64,000 nt of DNA from Azospirillum agricola (GCF_017876095.1 NZ_JAGINM010000012.1:62001-126000); one strand, 5' to 3'. Shown: positions 45,066-53,627, counted from the stretch's first letter. The notes: a model not told the origin generated them from the sequence alone. Numbers and translations: made by a program.

Positions 45066-45511
45066 GCCGTGAACCTCAGATCCAGCGCGTATTCCGCGAG
45101 CTTGGGGAAAAGCCGGACGGCGAGCCCGGTCCGCGCCTCGATGGCCTCGGCCACGGCGAACAGCCGCTCCGGCGTCTCGGTGGCGAGGACGAACCACATG
45201 CTAAGCGTGTGCTCGCGCGCGTAGTTGTGGGCGACCTCCGGGAAGCCGTTCACCAGCGCCGCGACCTCCTCGAAGCGCTCCGCCGGCACCGCCATGGCGG
45301 CGAGCGACAGGCCGCCGCCCATGCGTTCGGCGTTGTAGAGCGGCCCGAAGCGGCTCAGCACCCCGGACCTCCGCAGGGCGGCGACACGGTCGATCACCGT
45401 TCCCTCATCCAGCCCGAGTTCCGCCGCCACGTCGGCGAAGGGGCGGGGGGTCAGCGGCAGCCCGTCTTGCAGGCGGTTGATCAGGGCACGGTCGATCCCG
45501 TCCAGTTCCAT
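45062..45511 (-). CDS. nirG: NirG, siroheme decarboxylase subunit
   Basis: A 149-residue protein of the short NirD/NirG type. A winged-helix segment (IDRALINRLQDGLPLTPRPFADVAAELG) precedes the domain with the conserved EVAHNYAREHTLSMWFVLAT motif, where the His-Asn-Tyr cluster is invariant in this group. It pairs with a NirH/NirL-type protein as a heterodimer. The start codon overlaps the nirL stop by one base and its stop overlaps nirH, so the subunits are made in step. Confidence 0.86.
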   Translation of the reverse strand: MELDGIDRALINRLQDGLPLTPRPFADVAAELGLDEGTVIDRVAALRRSGVLSRFGPLYNAERMGGGLSLAAMAVPAERFEEVAALVNGFPEVAHNYAREHTLSMWFVLATETPERLFAVAEAIEARTGLAVRLFPKLAEYALDLRFTA

Positions 45512-46044
45512 CACGCCCTCCGGTCCCGGCCGTAGCAGGGGGCCGTCTGCTTGAAGCGGCGGGCGGTGAACAGCAGTTCGCGCGGCACGCCGGCGAGGTC
45601 GCAGCCCGCCGCCAACTCCTCCACCAGCGCGCGCACCTCGTCGCGGTCGCGGCCATGGATCATGGTGAAGAGGTTGTAGGGCCAGACCGGCGGACGGCGT
45701 GGGCGGCGGTAGCACAGCGACACCCCGCGCCGCCCGCCGAGCGCCGCCCCCACCGCGTCCACCCGCTCGTCCGGCACGTCCCACACCACCATGGCGTTGG
45801 CGGTGAAGCCGAGCGCCGCGTGATCGACGATGACGCCGAAGCGCGACGCGGCGCCCGTCTCCACCAGATCGCGGATGGCGGCGATCACGTCGGCCTCCGA
45901 CCGGCCGATGGCCTGCCCGATCGCCAGGAACGGCCGGGCCACCAGCGGCAGCCCGTCGCGCAGCCGGCGCAGCAGCCGGCCGTCGGATCGGTCGGCGAGT
46001 CGTTCGGCGGGCCGGTCCCGCTCCAGTGTTTCGGTCAACGCCAT
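45511..46044 (-). CDS. nirL: NirL, siroheme decarboxylase subunit
   Basis: A 177-residue protein of the long NirL/NirH type, starting at MALTETLERD (46044). DGLPLVARPFLAIGQAIGRSE is the helix-turn-helix region and VSLCYRRPRRPPVWPYNLFTMIHGRDRDE the signature. A C-terminal Cys-containing tail (RRFKQTAPCYG) is typical. It overlaps the end of nirD by 10 bp and the start of nirG by 1 bp. It works with NirD, G and H in siroheme decarboxylation. Confidence 0.85.
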   Translation of the reverse strand: MALTETLERDRPAERLADRSDGRLLRRLRDGLPLVARPFLAIGQAIGRSEADVIAAIRDLVETGAASRFGVIVDHAALGFTANAMVVWDVPDERVDAVGAALGGRRGVSLCYRRPRRPPVWPYNLFTMIHGRDRDEVRALVEELAAGCDLAGVPRELLFTARRFKQTAPCYGRDRRA

Positions 46045-46493
46045 AGCGGAAACCCCAGATCCAGGTGGTAGCCGCGCTCCATCGGCAGGTCGAGCACGGA
46101 CAGGCCGGTCGCGGCCCCGATCTCCGCCAGCACGGCGCGCACGCGCCCCGCATCCTCGGCGGTGACGACGAACCACAGGTTCAGCCGGTGCTCGCGTTCG
46201 TAATTGTGGTTCACCTCATCGAACGCGCCGACCAGCGCGGCGACGCGCGGCAGGTCGGCGGGTGGCACGGCCATGGCGGCCAGCGTGCTGGATCCCACCC
46301 GGTTCGGCCGGAACGTGGCCCCGATGCGGGCGACGGCGCCCGCCGCCGTCAGGCGGCCCAGCCGGTCGAGGATCTCGGCCGGGCTGCCGCCGAGCCGGGC
46401 TGCCAGTTCGGCGAAGGGGCGCGGGACCAGGGGAAAGCCGCGCTGGAACTCGTCGAGCAGGCGGCGGTCGGTGGAATCCGTGACGATGCTCAT
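46035..46493 (-). CDS. nirD: NirD, siroheme decarboxylase subunit
   Basis: A 152-residue protein of the NirD/NirG type, starting at MSIVTDSTDRRLLDEFQRG (46493); an upstream start adds only six residues. The domain signature is VNHNYEREHRLNLWFVVTA. It is the first of the four decarboxylase genes (D-L-G-H), each overlapping the next, and follows nirF by 14 bp. In some bacteria nirD and nirL are fused; here they are separate. Confidence 0.86.
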   Translation of the reverse strand: MSIVTDSTDRRLLDEFQRGFPLVPRPFAELAARLGGSPAEILDRLGRLTAAGAVARIGATFRPNRVGSSTLAAMAVPPADLPRVAALVGAFDEVNHNYEREHRLNLWFVVTAEDAGRVRAVLAEIGAATGLSVLDLPMERGYHLDLGFPLWR

Positions 46494-46507
46494 CGCCTTG
46501 CCCTCCC

Positions 46508-47722
46508 TCACAGGCCGATGCGGTTGGCGCGCGCGGTGAAGAAGATGCCGCTCGGCTTGTCGGCCGGCAGGGCATCAACCTCGGCGAAGCTGCCGGTGTC
46601 GTAGACGCGCACGCGGTCCTGGTCGCGCACCGACACCCAGACCTGTTCGCCGCGTGGCGTGAACTCCAGATGCAGCACGCCCGGCCCCGGCTCCAGCGTC
46701 CTGACCAGGGTGGAGGTCGGCACGTCGATCACCTGGACGAAGCCGTTGTCGGGCAGCGCGAAGTTGACCCAGACCTGCCGTCCGTCCGGCTGCGCCATGA
46801 CGAAGACCGGCTGGCCCCTCACCGGGATGCGGGCGACCTCGGTCCAGGTCGCGGCGTCGACCACCAGCACCTCGTGGCGGCCGATGGCCGGCAGATAGAG
46901 CCGTCCGCCGGCCTGCGCCCAGCCGCGCAGGTGCGGCATCTTGTAGACCGGCAGCGGCTGCTCGCCCCGGCCGTAGCCGCCGAGGATGCGGCGCACCCCG
47001 GCGTCGGGGTTCCACAGATCGAGCAGGGCGAGCCCGTCCTCGCCGAACAGCCCGGCGATGTAGTGGCGCCCGTCCGGAGTCACCAGCCCGTCGTAGGGCT
47101 GGCGTCCGATGTCCGGATACTTGCGCAAGGCGGGCCGCGCCGGGTCCGACAGGTCGGCGACCCAGATCTCGCCGGCTTCGTACAGCGTGAAGACGAAGCG
47201 GTTGCCCGGCGCGTCGGCCAGCCCGACCACCTTCGAGCGCGCGGTTCCGTCGCCGTAGGTCGCCGGGATGTCGGCGACCAGCTCCAGCGTCGCGGAGTCG
47301 AACACCTTGACCCCGCCGGGCTCGTAATTCTGCACGGCGACCAGCCGCCCGTCCTGCGAGATGGCGCCGCCGATGCTGTTGCCGGCCTGCATGACCCGCT
47401 TGACGATGGTCGCGGTCAGCAGATCCACCTTGGACAGCCCGCCGTCGCGGCCGAAGACGTAGGCGAAGCGCCCATCGCGCGAGAAGACGGCGGCGGCGTG
47501 CGACAGGTCGCCCAGCCCCGCCACCTCGGCCAGCGCCTTGCGCCCGGAGGTCTCCACCACCAGCAGCCTGCCCACCGCGCGTTCGATCACGATCCCCAGA
47601 TCGTTGGTGCCGCGCAGGGAGTCGGCCGCCGCCGGCATGGCGAATGCGGCGGCAATGGCGGCGGCAATGGCGGCGGAAGCGAGCAGAAGGCCGAACAGCG
47701 GCCGTCGGAAACAGGGTGTCAT
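46508..47722 (-). CDS. nirF: NirF, heme d1 biosynthesis protein
   Basis: A 404-residue periplasmic protein with a signal sequence (about residues 1-33, ending PAAADS) and a d1-type beta-propeller without a cytochrome c domain. DLGIVIERAVGRLLVVETSG opens the propeller, KVVGLADAPGNRFVFTLYEAGE and YKMPHLRGWAQ are typical of NirF. It binds a late d1 intermediate and is thought to act in dehydrogenation or side-chain tailoring. The first codon lies in an ATGA overlap with nirC; the longer upstream frame is a shadow of nirC. Confidence 0.88.
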   Translation of the reverse strand: MTPCFRRPLFGLLLASAAIAAAIAAAFAMPAAADSLRGTNDLGIVIERAVGRLLVVETSGRKALAEVAGLGDLSHAAAVFSRDGRFAYVFGRDGGLSKVDLLTATIVKRVMQAGNSIGGAISQDGRLVAVQNYEPGGVKVFDSATLELVADIPATYGDGTARSKVVGLADAPGNRFVFTLYEAGEIWVADLSDPARPALRKYPDIGRQPYDGLVTPDGRHYIAGLFGEDGLALLDLWNPDAGVRRILGGYGRGEQPLPVYKMPHLRGWAQAGGRLYLPAIGRHEVLVVDAATWTEVARIPVRGQPVFVMAQPDGRQVWVNFALPDNGFVQVIDVPTSTLVRTLEPGPGVLHLEFTPRGEQVWVSVRDQDRVRVYDTGSFAEVDALPADKPSGIFFTARANRIGL

Positions 47723-48063
47723 CGGTCCAGTCCCTCGCGCAAACGGTCGATCATCCAGCGCGCCTCGCCGGCGGTCAGCAGGGCGCGCCAGGGCGGCATC
47801 GGCGTGCCGGGGACGCCGTCGAGCACGACGTCGGCCAGCGCGTCGGGCGCCTTGGCCGCCAGATCGGCGGGCAGCAGCGGCGTTCCCAGCCCGCCCTTCA
47901 GCGTCATGCCGTGGCAGGCGCCGCAATCCTGCCGCAGCATGTGGAGCAGCGCCGCCCGCCGCCCCGGCGGCGGGGCATCGTCGGCCAAGGCAGGGGCCGG
48001 GGCGGGCACCGCCGCCGCCAGCAGGACGGCCGCCAGCAGGCCGCGCGGCGACGGGCTACGCAT
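47719..48063 (-). CDS. nirC: NirC, monoheme cytochrome c55x
   Basis: A 114-residue exported cytochrome. The signal peptide is MRSPSPRGLLAAVLLAAAVP through ALA, the heme site is CGACH (Cys47-His51), and the axial Met is probably in GTPMPPW. NirC can donate electrons to NirS and accepts electrons during heme d1 assembly. It overlaps nirE by 8 bp upstream and nirF by 4 bp downstream. Confidence 0.87.
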   Translation of the reverse strand: MRSPSPRGLLAAVLLAAAVPAPAPALADDAPPPGRRAALLHMLRQDCGACHGMTLKGGLGTPLLPADLAAKAPDALADVVLDGVPGTPMPPWRALLTAGEARWMIDRLREGLDR

Positions 48064-48847
48064 GGACCCGTCCCCGCAGCGGAGGCTCCTCGGCCGCCAC
48101 CCCCGGCTGGAACCAGGAGAGCTGGGGGGCCAGCGCCACGACGCGCCCGACGATGACGAGGCAGGGCACCGGCAGCCCGGTCGCGGCCGCCCGCTCCGGC
48201 AGGGTCGCCAGCGTGGCGAGCAGCCGCGTCTGGCGGGCGGAGGTCCCGGCGGCGACCACGGCGGCCGGCGTCTCCGGATCCATCCCCGCCGCGATCAGCC
48301 GGGCGCCGATGTCGGCGAGGTTGGCCAGGGCCATGTAGAGCACCAGTGTGGTGTTCGGGTCGGCCATGCCGGCCCAGTCGAGGTCGAGCGGACCGTCCTC
48401 CTTGCCGTGCCCGGTGACGAAGCGCACGCCGGTGGCAAGCCCCCGGTGCGTCAGCGGGATGCCGGCGTAGGCGCCGCAGCCGGTGGCGGCGGTGACGCCG
48501 GGGACGATCTCGAACGGAACGCCGTGCTCGACCAGCGCCAGCGCCTCCTCGCTGCCGCGCCCGAAGATGAAGGGGTCCCCGCCCTTGAGGCGGACGACGT
48601 TGCGTCCGCTCAGGGCGAGGTCGACCAGCAGGCGGCTGATTTCCTCCTGCGGCAGGGTGTGGCGCTTGGGCGCCTTGCCGACGAAGATGCGCTCGGCGCT
48701 GCGCGGGATCAGGCGCAGGATGTCGGCGCCGACCAGCCGGTCGTAGACGACGGTGCCGGCGCTCCGCAGCAGCCGGTGCGCCTTGACCGTCAGCAGATCC
48801 GGATCGCCCGGCCCCGCCCCCACCAGATAGACTCGTCCGTGTGTCAT
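48056..48847 (-). CDS. nirE: NirE, uroporphyrinogen-III C-methyltransferase
   Basis: A 263-residue SUMT enzyme that methylates uroporphyrinogen III at C2 and C7 to give precorrin-2, the branch point to heme d1. VYLVGAGPGDPDLLTVKAHRLL is the SAM-binding start, RLKGGDPFIFGRGSEE the classical second motif, and PFEIVPGVTAATG the third. The ATG at 48847 is chosen over a TTG six codons earlier. Within this operon it is best called nirE, though it is indistinguishable from cobA by motif alone. Confidence 0.87.
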   Translation of the reverse strand: MTHGRVYLVGAGPGDPDLLTVKAHRLLRSAGTVVYDRLVGADILRLIPRSAERIFVGKAPKRHTLPQEEISRLLVDLALSGRNVVRLKGGDPFIFGRGSEEALALVEHGVPFEIVPGVTAATGCGAYAGIPLTHRGLATGVRFVTGHGKEDGPLDLDWAGMADPNTTLVLYMALANLADIGARLIAAGMDPETPAAVVAAGTSARQTRLLATLATLPERAAATGLPVPCLVIVGRVVALAPQLSWFQPGVAAEEPPLRGRVHA

Positions 48848-48917
48848 GGCCCATCCGATCGTCAATGGCGGAGGTCGCCCCCCGGCCGTGTTTGTCCTGT
48901 CAGGGTTGCTCGTCCTG

Positions 48918-49244
48918 TCAGGGTTCGACCACCACCTCGCCCGTCATCCGCGGGTGCGGGGTGCAGCGGTAGGAATGGCGTCCGGCCGTGTCGAAGCGCC
49001 GTTCGAAGACGTCGTCCGGCATCAGCCGTTCGGAGCGGACGCCGTCCTCGAACACCACGTCATGGCTGGTGCGTTTCTCGGTGTTCAGCCAGACGACGGT
49101 GTCGCCCGGCTTGATCGTGATCACCGCCGGCTCGAAGGCACCCTTGTCGATGCGCACGGCCACCGTCTCGGCCAGCGCCGTCCCGCTGGAGAAGGCGGCG
49201 GCGAACCCGAGCAGCAGGGCGGGACCAAACGCGATGCGGTTCAT
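48918..49244 (-). CDS. Plastocyanin/azurin-like cupredoxin
   Basis: A 108-residue exported copper protein with a signal peptide (MNRIAFGPALLLGFAAAFSSG, cut after ALA). The type 1 copper ligands are visible: His in RTSHDVVF and Cys-x2-His-x2-Met in YRCTPHPRMTG. IKPGDTVVWLN is the family's conserved strand. It would carry electrons in the periplasm, probably to cytochrome cd1 in place of or beside a c551-type cytochrome. It lies between the NirT-like gene and nirE, 36 bp downstream of the former. Confidence 0.88.
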   Translation of the reverse strand: MNRIAFGPALLLGFAAAFSSGTALAETVAVRIDKGAFEPAVITIKPGDTVVWLNTEKRTSHDVVFEDGVRSERLMPDDVFERRFDTAGRHSYRCTPHPRMTGEVVVEP

Positions 49245-49279
49245 GATGCCCTCCTTGCCGCCGGTCACTGTGCCGCCGG

Positions 49280-50935
49280 TCACTGGCGCACGGCGTTGAT
49301 GGCGGCGTCCGGGCTGTCGAGGCCCAGCTTGTAGTCGATCGACACATGGTGGAACCGGGCGCTGGTGTGGTCGTCGTGGATGGCGAAGCCGATGGTGTAG
49401 AGCTTGCCCGGCTCGATCGAGACGTCGCCCGGCCGGTCGGAGACCAGCTTGCGCACCAGCTCCACCGTCCAGAACCCGTCCGCCAGCACGCCGTTGCCGG
49501 TGGCGCCCTGTCCGCCGCTCATCACGCGCTCCGACGACACGTAGCCGTCCTCGACGGCGTTGCTGCCGGACTTCCAGCGCAGCAGGTCCAGGAACACGCC
49601 CTGGTCGAGCAGGGCCTTCAGCTCGTCGGCCGGCTTCACCTTGTCGGCGCCGCCGCGCGGCGGGGACTTCAGCTCGATGGCGGTGCGGGTCTGCGGCAGG
49701 TACTTGGTGACGCCGCCGCCGGCCGGCGCGTCGGGCATCGAGCGGGCGTCCATGTGGCAGGTGCTCCAGCAGCCCGAGCGGTCGGCGTCCTGCACCTTGC
49801 CCTGGTCGATCAGCATGGCGAGCTTCACCGGATTCTCCGGGTCCATCCTGCCGCCCTCGACGAAGGGCGCCGGGGTGTGCGGGCTGGCCGGCCAGCGGAA
49901 GCGCAGCGTCAGGTTGGTGCCGTCATGCGCCGCCTGGACGGTCATCGGGATGAAGGCCGGCTTGCCGGGGATCGGCGTCGTCTCGGCCTTCTGGCCGGAC
50001 GCCATCTTCGCCCCCATGTCGGCCTGCTCGCCCTCGTGGCAGCCCGAGCACTGCTCGCCCTTCTTGAAGCCGCGCGCGCCGCCATGGTCGGGACCGTTGA
50101 GGATCCATTCGAAGCCGGTCTGGCCGGGATAGAACAGAGTCACCTTTTTCTCCGCCACCCGGCTCCAGTCGATGGCGGAGGCGGGTGCCGCCGAGGCGGC
50201 GGCGGCCGTGGCGGCGGCCGGAGCCTGTGTCGCAGCCGGAACCGGGGCCGGAGCGGCCGCCACCGGGGCGGGGGCCGGAACCGGAGCGGCGGAAGCCGCC
50301 GGGGCCGCGGCAGAAACAGGCAGGATGGACGCGACCTTCGGGGCCTCCGGCTTGGGATTGCCGTTCTCGTCGAGATCGTGGTGGACCGGCTTGTGCGCGA
50401 TGCCCTTGTGGCAGTCGATGCAGGTCATGCCGTCGGCCCTGGCCATCTCGTGCTGCTTCTGGGCGCGCTGCTTCTGCTTGGCGGGCGCCATGCCCTCGAA
50501 GCTGTGGCAGTTGCGGCATTCCAGCGAATCGTTGGCCTTGAAGCGCGCCCATTCGTGGCGAGCCAGCTCCAGGCGCTTGGCGTCGAACTTCTCGGGCGTG
50601 TCGACCGAGCCGAGCAGCCAGTGGTAGACCTCGTTGGAGGCCTGGATCTTGCGCAGGATCTTGTGCGTCCAGTCCTTCGGCACATGGCAGTCGGGACAGG
50701 TGGCGCGCACGCCCGTGCGGTTCTCGTAATGGATGGTCTGCTTGTATTCCTGATAGACGTTGTCGCGCATCTCGTGGCACGAGACGCAGAAATCCATCTG
50801 GTTGGTCGCTTCCATCGCGGTGTTGAAGCCGCCCCAGAAGACGATGCCCGCCACGAAGATCACCCCCGCCCCGACCAGCGTCGCGCCCAGAATGCGCACC
50901 CGCCGGAGCAGTCCCCAGACCCCCGCCCCCGTCAT
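49280..50935 (-). CDS. NapC/NirT-type tetraheme fused to a cytochrome c-552/DMSO-reductase-like heme domain
   Basis: A 551-residue membrane-anchored multiheme protein. A transmembrane helix (about 15-37) leads to a NapC/NirT module with four CxxCH sites: CVSCH (50-54), CPDCH (80-84), CRNCH (140-144) and CIDCH (172-176). An Ala/Pro-rich linker (about 205-255) joins a second part of about 290 residues resembling ethylbenzene dehydrogenase/c-552-type heme domains, with CSGCH (296-300) and an atypical CWSTCH (389-394, three residues between the Cys). It would take electrons from quinol and pass them to NirS or the cupredoxin. Classical NirT ends near residue 200, so the second half is an extension. 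The gene follows nirS after a 129-bp gap with a strong stem-loop. Confidence 0.85.
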   Translation of the reverse strand: MTGAGVWGLLRRVRILGATLVGAGVIFVAGIVFWGGFNTAMEATNQMDFCVSCHEMRDNVYQEYKQTIHYENRTGVRATCPDCHVPKDWTHKILRKIQASNEVYHWLLGSVDTPEKFDAKRLELARHEWARFKANDSLECRNCHSFEGMAPAKQKQRAQKQHEMARADGMTCIDCHKGIAHKPVHHDLDENGNPKPEAPKVASILPVSAAAPAASAAPVPAPAPVAAAPAPVPAATQAPAAATAAAASAAPASAIDWSRVAEKKVTLFYPGQTGFEWILNGPDHGGARGFKKGEQCSGCHEGEQADMGAKMASGQKAETTPIPGKPAFIPMTVQAAHDGTNLTLRFRWPASPHTPAPFVEGGRMDPENPVKLAMLIDQGKVQDADRSGCWSTCHMDARSMPDAPAGGGVTKYLPQTRTAIELKSPPRGGADKVKPADELKALLDQGVFLDLLRWKSGSNAVEDGYVSSERVMSGGQGATGNGVLADGFWTVELVRKLVSDRPGDVSIEPGKLYTIGFAIHDDHTSARFHHVSIDYKLGLDSPDAAINAVRQ

Positions 50936-50986
50936 CTCACGGTCCTTTCCAAAAAGCGGGGTGGGCGAAACGGCCCCCCCGGCCGA

Positions 50987-51033
50987 GGGAGCCCCCGCCG
51001 CCGGCCCCCCAAGACCGGGCGGCGGAAGCTCCC
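50987..51033 (-). other. Strong stem-loop in the nirS-nirT intergenic region
   Basis: On the minus-strand transcript GGGAGCUUCCGCCGCC pairs with GGCGGCGGGGGCUCCC: 14 Watson-Crick pairs and two adjacent G-U wobbles, with a loop of about 15 bases. It lies 32 bp past the nirS stop and has no T-run after it. It is more likely to shield the nirS mRNA 3' end or to limit read-through than to act as a classical terminator. Confidence 0.6.
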
Positions 51034-51064
51034 CCCAACGGCATCGAACGGCGTCCGGCCAGGC

Positions 51065-52705
51065 TCAGTAGATGTCGTGCTGGGTGTTCAGCACGTTGAA
51101 CTTGCCGGTCGGCGTGATCAGCTTGGGATCCTTGATCACGTTCTTCATCTTGCGGGTCTTGTCGTCGATGATGACGATGGCGGACGGATCGGTCTTGCCC
51201 GCCCAGATGGAGAACCAGACCTCGTCGCCCTTCTCGTTGTACTCGGCGTGGACGACGCGCTGGATCGCCTTGGTCTCCGGCAGGCCGGCCATCTTGGCGA
51301 CGTTGATGATCTCCGCCGGCTTGTCCAGGTTGGCGATGTCGAAGACCGACACCGATTCCGCCATGTCGCGGTCCGGGTGGAGCGGCGCGTCGGCCCACAG
51401 GTTGGACGATTTCGGGTGGGTCTTGACGAACAGCGACCCGGCCCCGTGGTTCTTCAGCTCGGCGACGACCTTCCAGGCGCTGTCCTTGTGCTTCTCCGGG
51501 TCGGTGCCGATCAGCGTGACGACGTCGGAACCGAGATGCGAGGTGGCCCACACCGGTCCGAACTTCGGATGCACGAAGTTGGCGCCACGGCCCGGATGGG
51601 GCTTCGGCTTGGTGTCGACCAGGGCCGCCAGCTTGCCGTCCTTGGTGTCGATCACCGCCACCTTGTCGGACGCGTTGGCGGCGACCATGAAGTAGCGCTT
51701 GGACGCGTCCCAGCCGCCGTCGTGCAGGAACTTGGCCGACTCGATGGTCGTTTCCTTCAGGTTCTTGACGTCGGTGTAGTCGACCAGCTTGACCAGCCCG
51801 GTCTCCTTGACGGTGACGACCCATTCGGGCTTGATCAGCGAGGAGACGATGGAGGCGACGCGCGGCTCCGGATGGTAGGCGCCGTCGACGGTCAGGCCAC
51901 GGGTGGAGACGATCTTCAGCGGCTCCAGCGTCTGGCCGTCCATGATCACGTACTGCGGCGGCCAGTAGGAGCCGGCGATGGCGTATTTGTCCTCGTAGCC
52001 CTTGAACTTCGAGGTGTCGACCGAACGGGCGTCGAGGCCGGTCTTGATGGTGGCGACGACGGCCGGCGTCTCCATCCACAGGTCGATCATGTCGAGCTTG
52101 CCGTCGCGGCCGATCACGTAGATGTAGCGGCCCGACGCCGACATGCGCGAGATGTGCACCGCGTAGCCGGTCTTGATGATGGTCCAGATCTTCTTGGTGT
52201 CGCCGTCGATCAGCGCCACCTCGCCGCTGTCGCGCAGCGTCACCGAGAAGACGTTGTTCAGGTTGACGGCGTTCATCTGCCTGGTGGGGCGCTTGTCCGG
52301 CGCCACGCCCAGCTTCCAGGACGCCTTCATCTCCTTCATGCCCCATTCCGGGGGCGTGTCGGGCGTCATCTGGATGTAGGTGGCCATGTTCTTCAGCTCA
52401 TCCTTGCTCAGGATGTCGTCGAAGTTCGGCATGCCGCCTTCGGTTCCAAGCCCCAGGATCTTCTCCAGGCGCGGCTGGCCGAGCTTGCGGGTCGCCTCCG
52501 GCTCCAGGTTCTTGCCAGTGGCGCCCTTGCGCAGCACGCCGTGGCAACCGGCGCAGCGCTCGAAGTAAATCTTGGCGCTGGCCTCCTTGTCTTCCTTTGA
52601 AAGCGTCGGTTCCGCCGTTTGAGCCGAAGCGGAAATCGGCGCGAATCCCAGCAACGCCGGCAGCGTTATTGCCGCGGCCCAAAGAGCCGTGCTGCTCTTT
52701 TTCAT
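51065..52705 (-). CDS. nirS: NirS, cytochrome cd1 nitrite reductase
   Basis: A 546-residue periplasmic enzyme that reduces nitrite to nitric oxide. A signal peptide (about 1-29, ASAQ cut) is followed by a cytochrome c domain with CAGCH (Cys51-His55) and then the eight-bladed d1 propeller from about residue 165. RPTRQMNAVNLNNVFSV and SRMSASGRYIYVIGRDGKLDMIDLWME are highly conserved NirS segments; PHPGRGANFVHPKFGPVW carries the catalytic distal histidines. It heads the minus-strand operon and is divergent from a Crp/Fnr regulator gene, with an anaerobox 66-79 bp upstream of its start. Confidence 0.96.
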   Translation of the reverse strand: MKKSSTALWAAAITLPALLGFAPISASAQTAEPTLSKEDKEASAKIYFERCAGCHGVLRKGATGKNLEPEATRKLGQPRLEKILGLGTEGGMPNFDDILSKDELKNMATYIQMTPDTPPEWGMKEMKASWKLGVAPDKRPTRQMNAVNLNNVFSVTLRDSGEVALIDGDTKKIWTIIKTGYAVHISRMSASGRYIYVIGRDGKLDMIDLWMETPAVVATIKTGLDARSVDTSKFKGYEDKYAIAGSYWPPQYVIMDGQTLEPLKIVSTRGLTVDGAYHPEPRVASIVSSLIKPEWVVTVKETGLVKLVDYTDVKNLKETTIESAKFLHDGGWDASKRYFMVAANASDKVAVIDTKDGKLAALVDTKPKPHPGRGANFVHPKFGPVWATSHLGSDVVTLIGTDPEKHKDSAWKVVAELKNHGAGSLFVKTHPKSSNLWADAPLHPDRDMAESVSVFDIANLDKPAEIINVAKMAGLPETKAIQRVVHAEYNEKGDEVWFSIWAGKTDPSAIVIIDDKTRKMKNVIKDPKLITPTGKFNVLNTQHDIY

Positions 52706-52770
52706 GAAAACATCCCCCAGCGTGAGAAAACCCAGGTGGCGAGACTGAACCGGGGGTGGTCTTCAAAAAC

Positions 52771-52784
52771 TTGACGCCGGTCAA
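52771..52784 (-). promoter_or_regulatory. FNR/DNR-type anaerobox proximal to nirS
   Basis: TTGACGCCGGTCAA is a perfect TTGAC-N4-GTCAA dyad. Its centre lies 73 bp upstream of the nirS start codon. This is the binding-site type of FNR, DNR and NNR regulators, and two such proteins are encoded next door. Confidence 0.75.
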
Positions 52785-52835
52785 GACTGGCCGGACCGCA
52801 CATGAGGTGAGTTGCCGCAGCCTGAAATCGTAGAC

Positions 52836-52849
52836 TTGACCACAGTCAA
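52836..52849 (+). promoter_or_regulatory. FNR/DNR-type anaerobox proximal to the regulator gene
   Basis: TTGACCACAGTCAA is a second perfect TTGAC-N4-GTCAA dyad, 65 bp from the first (centre to centre). It lies about 74 bp upstream of the chosen start of the first Crp/Fnr gene and probably drives it, possibly by autoregulation. Confidence 0.72.
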
Positions 52850-52916
52850 GTATTTGGCGGGAACGGCCCGTTAGTGTCGGGTGAGCCAACCCCTACGAGG
52901 CGAGCCGGGTGCCGAC

Positions 52917-53627
52917 ATGGACACCGACATGGACAGCGCGCTCGCGCGGACCATCGCCGACAGCCCCGTGCTCGGGCAGCTGTCGGACGCCGACCGCGCG
53001 CATCTCCTGACCTACAGCCGCGAGCAGGCGTTCGGCCAGGGCAGCCCGCTGTTCCTGCGCGGGCAGCCGGCCGTCGCCTTCTACCTCGTGCTGAGCGGAA
53101 CCGTCGGGCTGACCACGGCCGAGAACGGCACCTGCTCCAACGTCCTCGACATCGTCGGCCCGGGCCATCTGGTCGGCGAGGAGGCGGTGCTCGACTGCGG
53201 GCGGCACGCGACGGGCGCCTTCGCCCTGGTGCCGGTCTCCGCCGTCGCCATCCAGGCGGAGCCGTTCTTCGCCCATCTCCAGGACCGTTTCGAGGTGGTG
53301 CAGGCGATGATGGCCGGCGCCGCGGCCCGGCTGCGCGGCCTGATCCTCGAAATCACCGAACTGAAGCTGCAATCCACCACCCGGCGCCTCGCCGGCTATC
53401 TGGTCAGGCTGGCCGGGGACCGGCAGGGCCGGGTCCACATCGTGCTTCCCTGCGAAAAGCAGTTCCTGGCCGAACGGCTGGGGATGAAGCCGGAGAGCCT
53501 GTCGCGCGCCTTCGCGAAGCTGCGCCCGCAAGGCGTGCATTCCGGCCGTCTCGACGACGTCGACATCGACGACATGGAGGCCCTGCGCCGCTTCTGGCAG
53601 TCCAGCAACGACCCGTGGGATGACTGA
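52917..53627 (+). CDS. Crp/Fnr-family regulator (DNR/NNR-like)
   Basis: A 236-residue regulator, with an alternative GTG start at 52881 adding 12 residues. The cyclic-nucleotide-binding-like domain covers about 15-140 (LRGQPAVAFYLVLSGTVGLTT; VGPGHLVGEE) and a C-terminal helix-turn-helix about 170-225, with recognition helix KPESLSRAFAKLR. No N-terminal cysteine cluster of the FNR kind is present, so nitric oxide sensing through heme, as in DNR, is a reasonable guess. It is divergent from nirS and is followed after 3 bp by a second Crp/Fnr gene. Confidence 0.85.
   Translation: MDTDMDSALARTIADSPVLGQLSDADRAHLLTYSREQAFGQGSPLFLRGQPAVAFYLVLSGTVGLTTAENGTCSNVLDIVGPGHLVGEEAVLDCGRHATGAFALVPVSAVAIQAEPFFAHLQDRFEVVQAMMAGAAARLRGLILEITELKLQSTTRRLAGYLVRLAGDRQGRVHIVLPCEKQFLAERLGMKPESLSRAFAKLRPQGVHSGRLDDVDIDDMEALRRFWQSSNDPWDD

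Noticed and set aside
49346..52600. A 1084-codon plus-strand frame opposite nirS and the NirT-like gene
   Set aside because: Antisense shadow; the minus-strand frames carry heme motifs and family signatures.
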